Origin: Priapulus caudatus
Lineage: Eukaryota; Priapulida; Priapulimorpha; Priapulimorphida; Priapulidae
NCBI RefSeq assembly: GCF_000485595.1
Contig: NW_014578066.1
Span: 11,446 to 63,385 of the forward strand
Reading direction: 5' to 3'
DNA length: 51,940 nucleotides
The translations under genes were made by a program, and so were the position numbers. Below, in pieces: positions 41,755 to 51,940 of the stretch (the stretch's first letter is position 1; each line of letters opens with the position of its first letter). The notes beneath the pieces were generated by a model, which was not told the DNA's origin, made no database searches, and saw only the letters and a program-made list of their open reading frames with translations.

Positions 41755-44700
41755 GACGTCGCGCAGACACAGCAGCTTATGTTCAGCGACAACGTCACGA
41801 GTGAAAATGTCTCAACGTTTGCGTGGTCAGAGGCAATCGAGGAAGTACGGGAGGTCATGTCAATGACAGTTGCGCTGTTTCAGGCCACCCTGCCAATGAC
41901 AGTTGCGCTGTTTCAGGCCACCCTGTCATTGGCAAAGCGCGTGGCGTCGCGGGTGTGCAAAGGCCCTAAAGGCAAAAAAAAGTGCGGTCTTACAATGTTG
42001 ATAAAATTTAAACCTGTAACGCTCTAAACTAGTTAAAGTTTCACATGTAAATGCGGAATTCTAATCAAGAGCATTATGCTCGTTTTTACAGACAACTAGG
42101 AGTTGATGATGCCCAACCCATGATGCCCAACTATTTCACTATTCCTGAAAGCACCAAAAAAATTCAGCTTCGTTCAACAAAGTGTGGCTGTGGAGCTGTG
42201 GCGGCAAGGCGCTCCTCATAAAGTGTTCCGCACACTAAATCACATGGGAATAAACCAGGGTGTTGCTGCGGCCCGCGGACATGTCGACCGGTTAGGGAGT
42301 GGCCACGATGCAGAACTTGTCACGTGGAAGAGGCGGCTAGAGGTAATGAATGAGTTAAAATATTATACTGAATAGTAAGTGAGCTTGTGAACGCCACATG
42401 GGATAGAAGCTGGCTATACTAAGAAGCTGGGTTATAATAAAAGCCCCGACAAACCAGGTGTAGACACAACTACTTTGTAGTTGTGTCTTATGGTTCGTTC
42501 ATAATAACTATTAATTTTTATATTAATATATATATTTATATTTATTAATTTATTTAAATTATTTTCATAAATATTAATTTCAACGTGTTATTTGTACTTC
42601 ATCAGCAGTAAGTTGCATACGAATGAGAGCTAGGATTTTTTAATTAAAGCACTTGCTCTCTCACTTGCCATTACGCAAATATTTTGTGCATCCTGACTTA
42701 CTTTTCATTCAGGATCCATCATCACTGGTCAGGCGTCAGCTAAAGTATCGTTCTACACCTACCTATGGGTTTTGTGCTGCTAACGTGCAAATTGGCACAG
42801 AGGCGAAGCATCATCACACAGGCAACCAAAACAACTTCCTGCTGATGACGATGTGCTTCGCAGTCCGGGACCGGGCCCCCCTCCTGTCGCAGCATGCCCC
42901 ACTACGACACATGCGGCAAGTTCGCTCGACGCATACACTTTCCTACCAGCTCCGGATGTCTTCGACCGCAAGCGGGAGCGCATGGTGTTTGCTGTGAAAT
43001 ACATCTTGGTGACCAATGTGGACGAGCTGAAGCACCTGCAGAAAAGGCTTGAGCCGCGGTTGCTGCATCAGTACAGCAAGGAAATGCAGGAGCCGTCTGA
43101 CTTGCTGAGTGATTAAAACCTAAAGTATCATGCAGCTTTGTGAGGGTTTTTCACACACGATGTTGTTATCACCGTGGTGGTTGAGGGGATTATTGCTGTG
43201 TGCTGCAAACGGGTAGCAAAACGTTCTTCGTTTTTATTCAAGGTCAACATAGGCGTAATAGGCGCAGATCCGTTGGTATGATCAACGTGCTGCGACAACT
43301 GCAGCAGTATATTGCAGTTGAGCATGGTAAACCTGTGGAGTGCCTGGTGGGTGGCGACGGACTCTCTATTGAGAGGATTCTCCATGCCCAACAAGCAAGG
43401 AGCAATGGGGACGAGTGGCACCATCGGCTAGGCGGTTTTTGGCCAGCTCCTCAAGAATTTCACAAAGAAATTCTTCTACTTCAGGTTATTACGCAACAAT
43501 GAAGCAAGGCACTGCCAGCATGTTTTTCAGATCGATGTTTACAACTATACCGGCTTAATCGGGAAACGCTATCATAACATACCTGGCATTGCTACCTAAC
43601 AAAATTATATTGACTTTGTAACTAGATATTGAATTATGGGTAACTGTGTATCCCTCAATAACAGGACTCCAACAATAAGTTCTTTCTTGGAGCCAGTGAA
43701 GCGGATCGGGGAACGGTTGCACAACTGACAAACTAATTCAACTACCGATTCCTTAAAAAGGACGTCATGGCCAATTTCCAGCACGTCTGTCGATATGTAC
43801 GAGGTGAGTTCATTGGAAAAACCTTTTCAGATATATCGTAAATCGACAACAGCATTTCTATCACTGTCTCATTACAAGGTTTACAAACTTTTCTAATGCA
43901 AAGATGCAGAGATTCTCTCCTGCAGTTTGCAACCGAGGGGCACGTATTACTCTGTGCACTGTGCCTGCGGGGCATGACATGCCTAGGAGACATGCCGGCG
44001 GGGTTCCCCAGACAGAAACCAATCCGCGCACAGCTTAATTGGCTGCACCAGCTCGCGCAGGAGTTGGTAGACTTCTGCTGGGAAGAACCAGATAGTGAGG
44101 GCATAGCTCTAGCCGCAGAGACCCATGTGGCAGAGCCAACAGATGCATCAGACTCTGCTCTTGGCTACTGCACGTGTAAGGCTGGTATGTAGACTAAATT
44201 CAAATGCTCATGAAATAATAAGTGCTGTACATTGCCTAGTTAAACAACTTCGACAGATTTTTTTTAACAAATGGGTATTGTGTGTATAGAAAAGGAAGAG
44301 GACAGGCTGCGATGCTGCAGTTCCACATGCCGGATTCGGTGGATGCACCTAAGTTGTACAGGGCTGCAACAACTGCCAGATAAGTGCGAGGACTGGTACT
44401 GCAGTGAGGAATGCAGAAACAGCGGCAGTTATATTTACTGCCTATGTCGGCGCATCAGCAATGACGACATGGAGCAATGTGCCTTACAGGAGAACTGCAA
44501 AAGTGCAGAGTGGTTCCACAAGCGATGCAAAGGAATTGACGAGAACGAAACTATGCCTGGTAAGCACTGCTTGTGCCTTTTTAATAAACAATAAAATTTA
44601 GCGTTTTTATCATATTCCGTTATTAAAGATCGCGTACTGCGAGGATTGCTGTGGGTAATGCTCAAAATACTATAGCTAAGTATAAAATTATATACCTAAT

Positions 44701-45916
44701 ATATCAGAAATAAGATATGTGACTGGTCAAATGTTCATTTGCGATAATAACACTTGAAACCTATTACAGAGACATGGTTCTGCAGTGAGATGTGCAGCCT
44801 AGGTGCAGAGCAGGATGATTTCATCCTGAACCACACCAAGGCTCTCATGTATGAAGGACTGTCACACATCACACGGAGGATGGCCGTACGCGAAGGTGAT
44901 GGGCCGGCGATGGTAGATGATTGGAAGGTGGACTTACTCCAGTTCTGGAGTAGAAGCCACTCCAAATATCTGATCAATGCCCACTACTTCCTAGCGTGTA
45001 AGTATGACAAAGTATATCGTGTACACAAATGACTCAGTTGTGCAGGATTCATGTTAAGTTGTGTTACTAATACACTGATTTATTTGAAGGTGTCGGGGGA
45101 TTCGCACCACCGACAATCCAGCACAGTTTGATGTGGAACCGTGTGGCCAACCCGAAAGGGAAACGCGGAGGAAACATTGGCCTCGATTTACTGAACGAGC
45201 ACATAAATCGAGATTTCAAAAGTACATTGTAATTGACAGACATTATATGGAGCGAGTAAGTCAGCCAGCCACCGACACTATTCACTCGCGCACTTCCCGC
45301 CTCACGCACCTCGTCACACTGTTATTTGTTTATTCTTATGTTGATTTACAAACTTTAATTCTTGGCTATTGTGTGCTGTTATGCACTCGCGTAAAGCAAC
45401 CCCCACGTGTTCCCACTATCACTTATGGAAATGTTAAATTTAATTACGTGAGCTTTCCACGAACCTAACCTCGCGTAAAAAGATACTGCTCAGTTTTATT
45501 GCATAAGAAAACGCAGGTAACATGCACAATTAATTCTTTGAACAGAAATGCTGAGGCATTCCAATGGGAATTATACCATCAAGCAAGTGCTGCGTTGCTC
45601 TCAAATGTCCGGACCGTATGGACGAGCACTGGACGGACTTTTCAGCGAGGCAGGTTTGGTTGACATGGCCACCGCCAACAGGTCAAAAAGAACCAACGTC
45701 TATGCTGCTGATCTACGCCGGTTCGTTGTAGAATACTTCGGTGACCCACCATGCGACTATGTTCCAGGCCGACAGCATTCAGCATTCCCAACGTTCGAGC
45801 TCAACATCAAGATGTCGAGGCCACGCAGCTTGGGGAAAAAGTTGCAGATGCTATCAGCAAGCATAGACATGTGGCGACAAAATACACAGTACCATCGCGT
45901 CGATCTGCAGCAATGA
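41755..45916 (+). CDS. DUF6589-family gene with two PHD-like zinc fingers, multi-exon
   Basis: Exons: about 41755-42020, 42092-42342, 42713-43116 (end unsure), 43243-43484, 43665-43803, 43879-44184, 44290-44559, 44770-44997, 45090-45221, 45546-45916. From the fifth exon on every junction keeps frame. Family-like blocks are ELWRQGAPHKVFRTLNHMG, GDGLSIERILHAQQAR (DUF6589 core), and NRVANPKGKRGGNIGLDLLN. Between them lie PHD-type fingers: CTCKAE...CC..C...HLSC...YCSEEC, then YCLCRR...NC...WFHKRC completed by the next exon's WFCSEMC. Lesions are TAA in exon 5 (GTVAQLTN*), a probable frame change near 42160, and one near 42880. DUF6589 proteins are multi-copy and transposon-like in animals and fungi; the biochemical role is unknown. 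The 5' end is not identified. Confidence 0.72.
41861..41930 (+). repeat. 33-bp tandem duplication within the DUF6589 gene
   Basis: AATGACAGTTGCGCTGTTTC... occurs twice in tandem, in frame, giving MTVALFQATLP then MTVALFQATLS. Confidence 0.9.
42462..42488. repeat. Perfect 12-bp hairpin in an intron
   Basis: AGACACAACTAC - TTT - GTAGTTGTGTCT. It lies in the intron after the second exon of the DUF6589 gene, followed by an A/T-rich region. Confidence 0.9.
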
Positions 45917-46142
45917 TTAGGCGACAGCGATTACAGTGATTTGTCGCAAACATTACAACACCGCACCGCATCACCTGTTGGCGTAATAGACGGTGAGCTC
46001 ACCCCAGCCACGTGCAAGTGACTCATTACAGAGTTTCTAACGCATTGCTGGCAGTTGACTGCGTCAGCAATTAGTAATCTCATGTGGCTGTCCACACGTC
46101 GTGAATCCGTCGATTTTGGTGGCACGTACAAGATAGCACTAC

Positions 46143-46449
46143 CCGTGCAGCACGACCCACCTCTTGCCAGTAGCTAAGGATGTCTGCCGAAGGACCGCAG
46201 TGTAGCACATACTCAATGTCTGGTATGTTGACGCCGAGTCCGAAGGCAATTGTTGCCACCACGCAGCGAAGGCACGACGTCTGGTTGCTAATTGAGGAGA
46301 TGATACGTGTCTGCGTTGCCTCGGCGGTGCCGGCATGATACATTTCAACCAGGCGGTTAGCCACCGTCGGGTTTTCGGGGTCGGCGAAGGCCTCTTTCCC
46401 CAGCTGGCAAACCAACCAGCCGTAGATGGACGAGACATGATCGATCTGT
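46143..46449 (-). CDS. RecQ-type helicase exon (motifs V and VI)
   Basis: The minus strand, after the acceptor ATTTACAG, reads HVSSIYGWLVCQLGKEAF, NRLVEMYHAGTAE, CVVATIAFGLGVNIPD and ILSYWQEVGRAARV. These are helicase motifs IV to VI of a RecQ-like DNA helicase: the AFGxGVN block, and Q-E-x-G-R-A-x-R containing the arginine finger. A possible donor (G|GTAGTG) ends it at 46143. No upstream ATPase exon (Walker A/DEAH) is seen to the right. It is convergent with the DUF6589 gene. It could be a host gene exon or part of a mobile-element gene; copies of such helicases are frequent in invertebrate genomes. Confidence 0.65.
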
Positions 46450-46569
46450 CTGTAAATTAGAAGCATTGCCAAATATCGTTACGTAACCTTTGATATGTGG
46501 TTACTGGGAAGGTTTACACCACACTGTTAACGTAAAAGAGCAGAGTAAAATGTTAATTGAATTACAATA

Positions 46570-47468
46570 GCCAATAAGGGTGGTGACAATGTCATAGTGA
46601 ACATAGACGACATGAATGGTGCTGACGAACCTGCGCCAATAGCCAATGACGGTGACGACAATTTCGTAGTGAACATGGACGACATGAATGGTGCTGACGA
46701 ACCTGTGCCAATAGCCAATCAAGAGATTAAACTTACCTGTAAACGGGAGGATTGGAAAAAGAATGTTAAAAGCAAAGAATACCAAACGGGGCAAGTTCGC
46801 ATGTACAAAAAAAAGAGAGAACAAGGTCAATTAGGGGACGTTGTACACCAACTTGCCACAGGACCTGCAGCAAGATATCGGATGAAAAACAGCAGGATAT
46901 TCATAACACGTTTTGGGCTATTGGCGATGCAACAAGGAGGCAAGATTTCTTGATCCATCACGTGCGACGAGTTGACAAAAAGCGTGCCACAAAAGAAAAC
47001 AGCCAAAGATACCACACTCTATTCTACTTTCTACCGCTTGGAGAAACTGAGACTAGTGTATGCCAAAAGTTCTTTTTTAACACATTGGATATTTCTGATT
47101 TTACAGTCAAGTATGCACTAGATCATGCTCAGGATGGACTAAAATGACCGAAAGCACCCAGGGTTGCTAAACACAAGACAAGTGAAGAACGCATGGGGGA
47201 TGTGCGTCGGGATATAAATTCCTTCCCAGTGGTCGACAGCCATTATTGTCGGAAGGAAACAAAGCACCAATACCTTGACGAAGGATTGAGCGTAAAAGCG
47301 ATGTACAGGCTTTACTCTGAAAATTGTGGCCAGGAAAATAAGAATCCCGTTTCTGATGACATATACCGAAGAGTATTCAACACAGAATTTAATATTGGGT
47401 TCTGTATACCAGGCAAAGATCAGTTTGATTTCTGCACGGTATACAAAGCGAAAAAGACACTTTCCTAG
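46570..47468 (+). pseudogene. Transposase-like protein, N-terminal half, with repeats; broken
   Basis: Starts with a 24-residue tandem repeat (VNMDDMNGADEPVPIAN). A basic stretch follows (REDWKKNVKSKEYQTGQVRM). After a frame change at about 46945 come IHHVRRVDKKRATKENSQRY and VCQKFFFNTLDISDFTV, then an in-frame TGA at 47145-47147, then INSFPVVDSHYCRKETKHQY and YRRVFNTEFNIGFCIPGKDQ. These blocks occur, in this order, upstream of the RNase H-like core in invertebrate transposase-like proteins of the DUF7869 type. The core itself is absent. No intron is seen. Confidence 0.6.
46571..46730 (+). repeat. 72-bp tandem repeat, about 2.3 copies
   Basis: Units start near 46600 and 46672 (GTGAACAT(A/G)GACGACATG...). 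A shorter partial unit precedes them. The repeat is in frame and acidic. Confidence 0.88.
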
Positions 47469-47678
47469 TAGTTCCCAGCAACGTCGCATCGAGAGCCTGG
47501 AGATGCACGCCCACAAACTCCTGGAGCCGAAGACCCACACCGTCCTGCGGTCTATCGTGATCGCAGGCCATGAGATGGGGGGTGCGGCGCGGAAGTAGGT
47601 CCTTCACGTCGCGTGTCGGTACATCGCCATGCGCGTCTTGGGATCTACTTGAGGGTCGATCTTGAAGAGGGGAGGAGT

Positions 47679-48367
47679 GTGGCGGTGGTACCGGTTGCTA
47701 CGACCCCTCGGCTGGCAGGGATTGAGCTTGCCCGCTGGGGGGATTAAATGTTCTGTGTTTGTAATCGGTTCTATGTTTGTAATGTCTTTCTGTGTGTTTT
47801 GAAGCGTATTGCAGCAATTACTTACTCACCGGCCGGATTCTATGGGGGCTGCCATTAGTCGTGATTGTAACACCCTCTAGCACCCGAGAGCGGCGCTAGC
47901 GTAGGAAACAGCTGGCTCAGCGAGGGCGTGTGCAAAACAGCGTGTTTTAGCGGCATTTGTTGTGGAAGCAGTGCGAGCGAGCGTCCATCAAGCTGAGAGT
48001 TTAGAAGTGCACAAATTAGAAGTTTAGAGGAATTAGGAGATTAGAAGTTGGAAAGTCGAGCGCGCAGCGTACGAGCGGCTGTTCGGCGAGTGCCGAGTGC
48101 GTCCGACGGTCCGAGCGAGAGGGAGAGCGAGCGAGGACCGCAGACTAGTGAGTGAGTAAGCGAGCTGGTTCAGCCCACCGTCGGGGCTTAATAATAGTAA
48201 CCGTAATAGTAATAGTAATAGTAACAATAGTGAGTTAATAGACGTCAACAGACGTATTCAGAATCCCCTTCGAGTAGCAGCCTTAGACGCATCGGGCGTG
48301 AGTGCGCCTCTTGTGTCAGTGGCCGCACGGGTGTACCGTCAGCCGGCTGCCTAGCCCCCCCCCTACA
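47679..48367 (+). repeat. Probable LTR of a gypsy-type element
   Basis: GAAGAGGGGAGGAG, a polypurine-like tract, directly precedes TGTGGCGGTGGTACC. A candidate end, CCCCCCTACA, lies 689 bases later, giving TGT...ACA termini. No matching second LTR is in the window and no target duplication can be checked. The region also holds TTAGAAGTTTAG and GTAATAGTAATA short repeats. Alternative: unrelated GC-rich DNA. Confidence 0.35.
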
Positions 48368-48479
48368 GGTTAAAGTAATATCTAACGAGTAGCCCGGCGT
48401 CATAAGGTGCGCCGTGTTGTGTTGTGTCACTGCAAAAGCAGTTCAGTCTTTTGTTAACAGTCAACAAATCCATGTTTAA

Positions 48480-49049
48480 CCCTCCTCTTCAGGGTCAAAA
48501 GCTTATCGGACACTTACTCTTCGCACGTCAGTGGAAAGCACATTTCATGGTCCTTATAATAAAGTTATAAAAATGGTAGGTCAGTACTGAAACAAAAAAG
48601 TTTTTCACTCTGTCCGTTAGGCCACGTCCTCAGAAAATGTCTGATATCTGCTCTTCCCCCCCTGCCCTTTGACCTCCAATTTCGCACTGGTGATGGGTTT
48701 CCTGCCCATCACACTATACACCGAATATTAAGAGCATAGGTCAAGCCGTTCAGATTTGTGCCGCAATTCCGTATTTTCTCATCCACCTTAAGTTAAGAGG
48801 AAAATATTCCCCCTCCGTTTACACATCTTGACCGTTGACCCTTGACCCACAAATTGATCATCCCGAGTCCTTTTCACGACCCCCCCCCACGTCCCGAATA
48901 TCGTGACCGTACATCGAGCGGTTAAGATTTGTGCCCAACTGTTGACGCACGCACGGACGGACGGCTGGACGGCTGGAGGGACGGACGGCCGGACGCACGC
49001 ACGATCATGCGATTCTACAAGCTGCATCTGACTTCGTCAGATGAGCTAA
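48480..49049 (+). mobile_element. Helitron-like 3' end, copy 2
   Basis: From about 48890 it matches 28083-28217: CCCGAATATCGTGACCGTAC, a GGAC-rich microsatellite (longer here), then CATCTGAC-TTC-GTCAGATG (49025-49043) and AGCTAA at 49044-49049, followed by T. The 400 bases before may belong to the same element but have no counterpart in copy 1. Confidence 0.5.
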
Positions 49050-49156
49050 TAAATACATTCTTAGCCAGTGTGTCGTACATACACCATTAATATTACATAT
49101 CTCGATAGTACGTTGCACGAAGAGCAATATATATAGAATACTATTTTGTCATTCAG

Positions 49157-49326
49157 AGTTTCAAAGAAGAGTACTCTACATGCTCAGTGAAATACGCAGC
49201 ATGATGAAGGACGTTAAAACTCATGAGGACACGGAGCCAGAGTTTCACGTTGAACAAGTCTCAACACTCGAGGAACTGATGGCTTGGGAGAAAGAATTAA
49301 AAACGCCCGAGAATCGACAGTTGGTG
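49157..49326 (+). CDS. DUF4806-like exon
   Basis: Preceded by TTTTGTCATTCAG and followed by GTTAGT, with no stop in the coding frame. It reads VLYMLSEIRSMMKDVKTHED, then VEQVSTLEELMAWEKELKTP and ENRQLV. The 'F..VSTLEELMAWEKEL' pattern resembles the beginning of DUF4806, a domain found in invertebrate proteins of unknown function, often repeated in transposon-rich loci. The following exon, which would hold the rest of the domain, is not found before 49890. Confidence 0.5.
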
Positions 49327-49898
49327 GTTAGTACACAGGCACAATTTTAGGGAGATACTAGTCCAATTTCCGAATCAACCTTCATGACATGCTGAGAAAT
49401 GGTCCCTTATCAAGTGTTGTTTAGAATGTGAATATTGTAAGAAATTAAATCATATGTGAAACTATTTAGTTATAGGATATGGTAAAACAATATTGCCTAA
49501 CAAATCAAAGTAAAAATAGTGCCTATATATAAAACAATATCAGATAAACTTTACTAATAAACGTTGATAAAGCGATTGTATAAATATAAACATTTTTGTG
49601 AGTTTGTGAGGGTATTTAGTCGCACATCTGATATTTTCTGCTTTTAGATATCCCAACTCTCGATAATTGTGGGGTCAGCCTCAGAGACAATCAATTAAAG
49701 TGTTTACAGATGTATATATACTTATAATTTAATTATTATTATAACCTGGAGACATATTAAGTGGTACCACTTACTCAGTGTTAACTTCAAATTTAAGTTA
49801 TAAAATAAGAATTAGTAGAATATTTTTCAACGTTGTTTCAACGTTGTTTTCCGACGTTGTTTCAACCGCTTTTGGCCCGCTTGAGTAAGTGTTAAATA

Positions 49899-50851
49899 AC
49901 ATGTGTAAAACTACATGTATCACCGGCTTGATTGTGCAGTCTTAAATAGGGCTAGGTGTCGTAGACTATTTCTGAAGCGATGCTTACCTTGTCTGCTGAT
50001 CACCCAATACACTAATATGCATCGGCGATAATGAAGAAATAGTACATTGTCAAGATATTACCTGGAGGAGCTAGAAACAGTTTAGTGCCTAAACAACGCC
50101 TTCGTGTAAGACCAATAGTGTTACGTTTGCTAAAAAATAGCATCGACAAAATAATTTGGGTTTCACAGAAGAAAATCGCAGAAGAAATCGGAAAGTAGTT
50201 ATAATGGAAGACAAAGTTGTGTCGTTCATGTTTGAAAAGATACCCGATATGTGCTATACAGACAGCATGCGGCATACCGGTATCCAGTACGCTTTCGAAA
50301 ATTGAAAGGTACCAGTACATCAGTATACCAATGCTAGCGCGAATTTTTTTATTTTTAATAGGCACCAATCTCTTGTGCTGGCGCCAGAAATCCAGAGGTG
50401 GTTGCTAAAATAGAGAAGCTCAGATGACAAATGTAAAATGCATCACGGATCACCCTGGTATGCAAGTCGTGTGCCTTGACCCATAGGCCTGCAAGTTGCA
50501 TGGTTTGCCTATTGACAGCACATACCGGGCGTACTGCATTGAGGGACTTATGCATGCAACAGTACCGCGACATTGCATCTGACAGTTTAGTTCGTTGGTG
50601 CTTTGGATACTTGGGGAGAGATACTAGGTGTGTTTTACCAGCCATGTGCTGTATCTGTATCCGCGCCACTTCACCACCAGACGAAGAAGCATGCCTTTTC
50701 AAGGATTCCAGCGCAGCACACCAGCACTTACCACACCTGAACTAGTACACACCCACTGCTGACTGACGGGTTTTGAATCTAGCTTCAACATGACAACGAC
50801 AACAAGCTTGAGTCAATCACCATTGTACAGCAAAGTGTAGCTAACAGTTTG
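49899..50851 (+). pseudogene. Decayed second copy of the P2RX7_C segment
   Basis: Corresponds to 6318-7322. Coding-like pieces remain: EAQMTNVKCITDHPGMQVVC and RWCFGYLGRD. The zinc-ligand stretch (CVCFNCQ...) is deleted at about 50370. The codon after CLDP is a stop (TAG), and several 1-base indels follow. The one-base deficit after the CLDPW position is the same as in the first copy. No TIR, TTAA or THAP part is present. It is a truncated relic. Confidence 0.8.
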
Positions 50852-51940
50852 CAACTAGTGCAATGAACAACGAGGGAGACAGGGACAGAGGGACGAACGT
50901 TACAATATGATCAATTACAATCTTTGATGTCATTTTTCTCACAATCATTGGAAATGTAGAACAAGGTTATGCTTCATACAGCGAAATGAAGCAATTCAGC
51001 AGAGTCAAAAGATTGCCACACAAAATATTGTTACTTTCTGCTTCTGCTTAGGTACAACCAGCGTGGGAAGGGTCAGGAAAGGGACGTCCTGCAGCAACGG
51101 AATACAATTCATATGCATTCAGAGACACTGGCCGCAGTCTGCCAGCTTGTCTCACGAAAGGCCATGCAGAGCCTGCCGTCGGCAGCACTAACGTCACCCG
51201 AACTTCCCGTCTCAGTTCAATACGGCTCGGTACGGCGTAAAGGGCAGCGTTCCGGGAACGGAGAGGCACGTCGGTAATGGCTGCAGTTAGCGACAATGCA
51301 CTGCTCTACCCAAGCATTGCACTGCTCGGCCCGCCAAAAATCTGCAGCTTGTACGTTGCTTCCTGCCTGTGTGCACACCAAGTGCAGTAAAGCCCATGCT
51401 CGGTTCCATATACCACACATAGGGTATTCAGGAGAGGATAGGCTGAACAGGGAAGAGGAAGCAGTCTTTATAACACACAATTATAAAACAATAGCGGTTT
51501 CATAAACGTAAGATTCACAGCAACGCCTAGGAACGCAAAGCGCTTGACGGCACAGGGTCAGCCAATTTACTGTAGCGATTTGAGCGCACAGTGCATGCAA
51601 TATGCCTAGAAGCACTTGTACCTATAAAGTAGCTACGCAATCAGTTATAATAATACCGGTCCGGCTGACGGCGCAGCAAGACCTACTTCGTCTGGCACAA
51701 CCAGGCGGTGGCAAATGGCACCGATAGTCGTGTTTAGTCGCTTACAAGGCGGATAAGAACCTGTACGGAAGCATGGCCAACTTGGACAGAGCCTAGCTGA
51801 CGTGCGTGAAGTCTCGACAACCTGGTCACCAGAGGTTTTTCGCTTCTCCGCATGTCGGACTTAGCCAGTGGCCATACGTGCTGACCAGCGGACATTGACG
51901 CGTGAAGATAAGCATGACCGCTTGGCGGAGCAAAAAAAAA
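50852..51940. other. No recognised gene
   Basis: Short frames on both strands. A possible acceptor (TCTGCTTAG) at about 51052 opens a frame of about 60 codons with no recognisable motif. The window ends in an A run. Confidence 0.35.

Noticed and set aside
48788..49027. Arg/Val-rich open frame on the minus strand
   Set aside because: It comes from the GGAC microsatellite of the Helitron-like end.

Overview
The window is animal nuclear DNA, most likely from a marine invertebrate. Genes have many short exons with GT/AG introns, and there are minisatellites, CCG runs and a telomere-like CCCTAA tract. Protein families include THAP, SWIM, PHD, DUF6589, hAT, Ty3/gypsy and LINE reverse transcriptases (RT). 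I see no conventional housekeeping gene, rRNA, tRNA or CRISPR. Almost everything recognisable is a mobile element, a relic of one, or a gene carried by one. The species cannot be fixed from the sequence.

Layout. 1-2650: three minisatellite fields. 2650-4204: unrecognised DNA with an old divergent repeat. 4205-16406: the best structure in the window, a set of nested elements. The outer transposon has a perfect 26-bp terminal inverted repeat (TIR) and one intact 756-codon ORF. Another transposon (4722-13609) is inserted in its 5' leader, flanked by TTAA on both sides. The inner element encodes a 10-exon THAP-domain transposase of Kolobok type on the minus strand. On the plus strand it encodes a two-exon protein with the zinc-binding domain found at the C-terminus of the P2X7 receptor (P2RX7_C, 'ballast' domain). 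An apparent MITE with telomere-like repeats sits in that gene's intron.

16.4-26.6 kb: a conserved unrecognised exon, a gypsy relic, an exon pair plus LINE block that is duplicated at 40 kb, a hAT-like transposase with one frameshift, and unrecognised ORFs. 26.66-32.05 kb: a SWIM zinc-finger coding region split by a LINE. The LINE is in turn filled with a Helitron-like end, gypsy fragments, a BEL/Pao-like fragment and a piece related to phenuivirus nucleoprotein. 32-35.1 kb: nothing firm. 35.1-36.4 kb: a CpG-type promoter (TCTCGCGAGA, E2F-like site) before a short Cys-rich first exon, then a LINE cut by an 801-base assembly gap (36411-37211). 37.2-39.99 kb: the 3' half of an LTR retrotransposon with unusual 3' ORFs, polypurine tract and LTR. 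40-41.6 kb: second copy of the duplicated block and more RT fragments. 41.75-45.9 kb: a multi-exon DUF6589 gene with two PHD-like fingers. 46.1-47.5 kb: a RecQ-type helicase exon and a broken transposase-like gene. 47.7-50.85 kb: a probable LTR, a second Helitron-like end, a DUF4806 exon and a decayed second copy of the P2RX7_C segment. The last 1.1 kb is unrecognised.

Several reading frames are broken by single-base changes, at least three beside short homopolymers. Decay and uncorrected long-read indels cannot be separated from one sequence, so 'pseudogene' calls based on a single indel are provisional.
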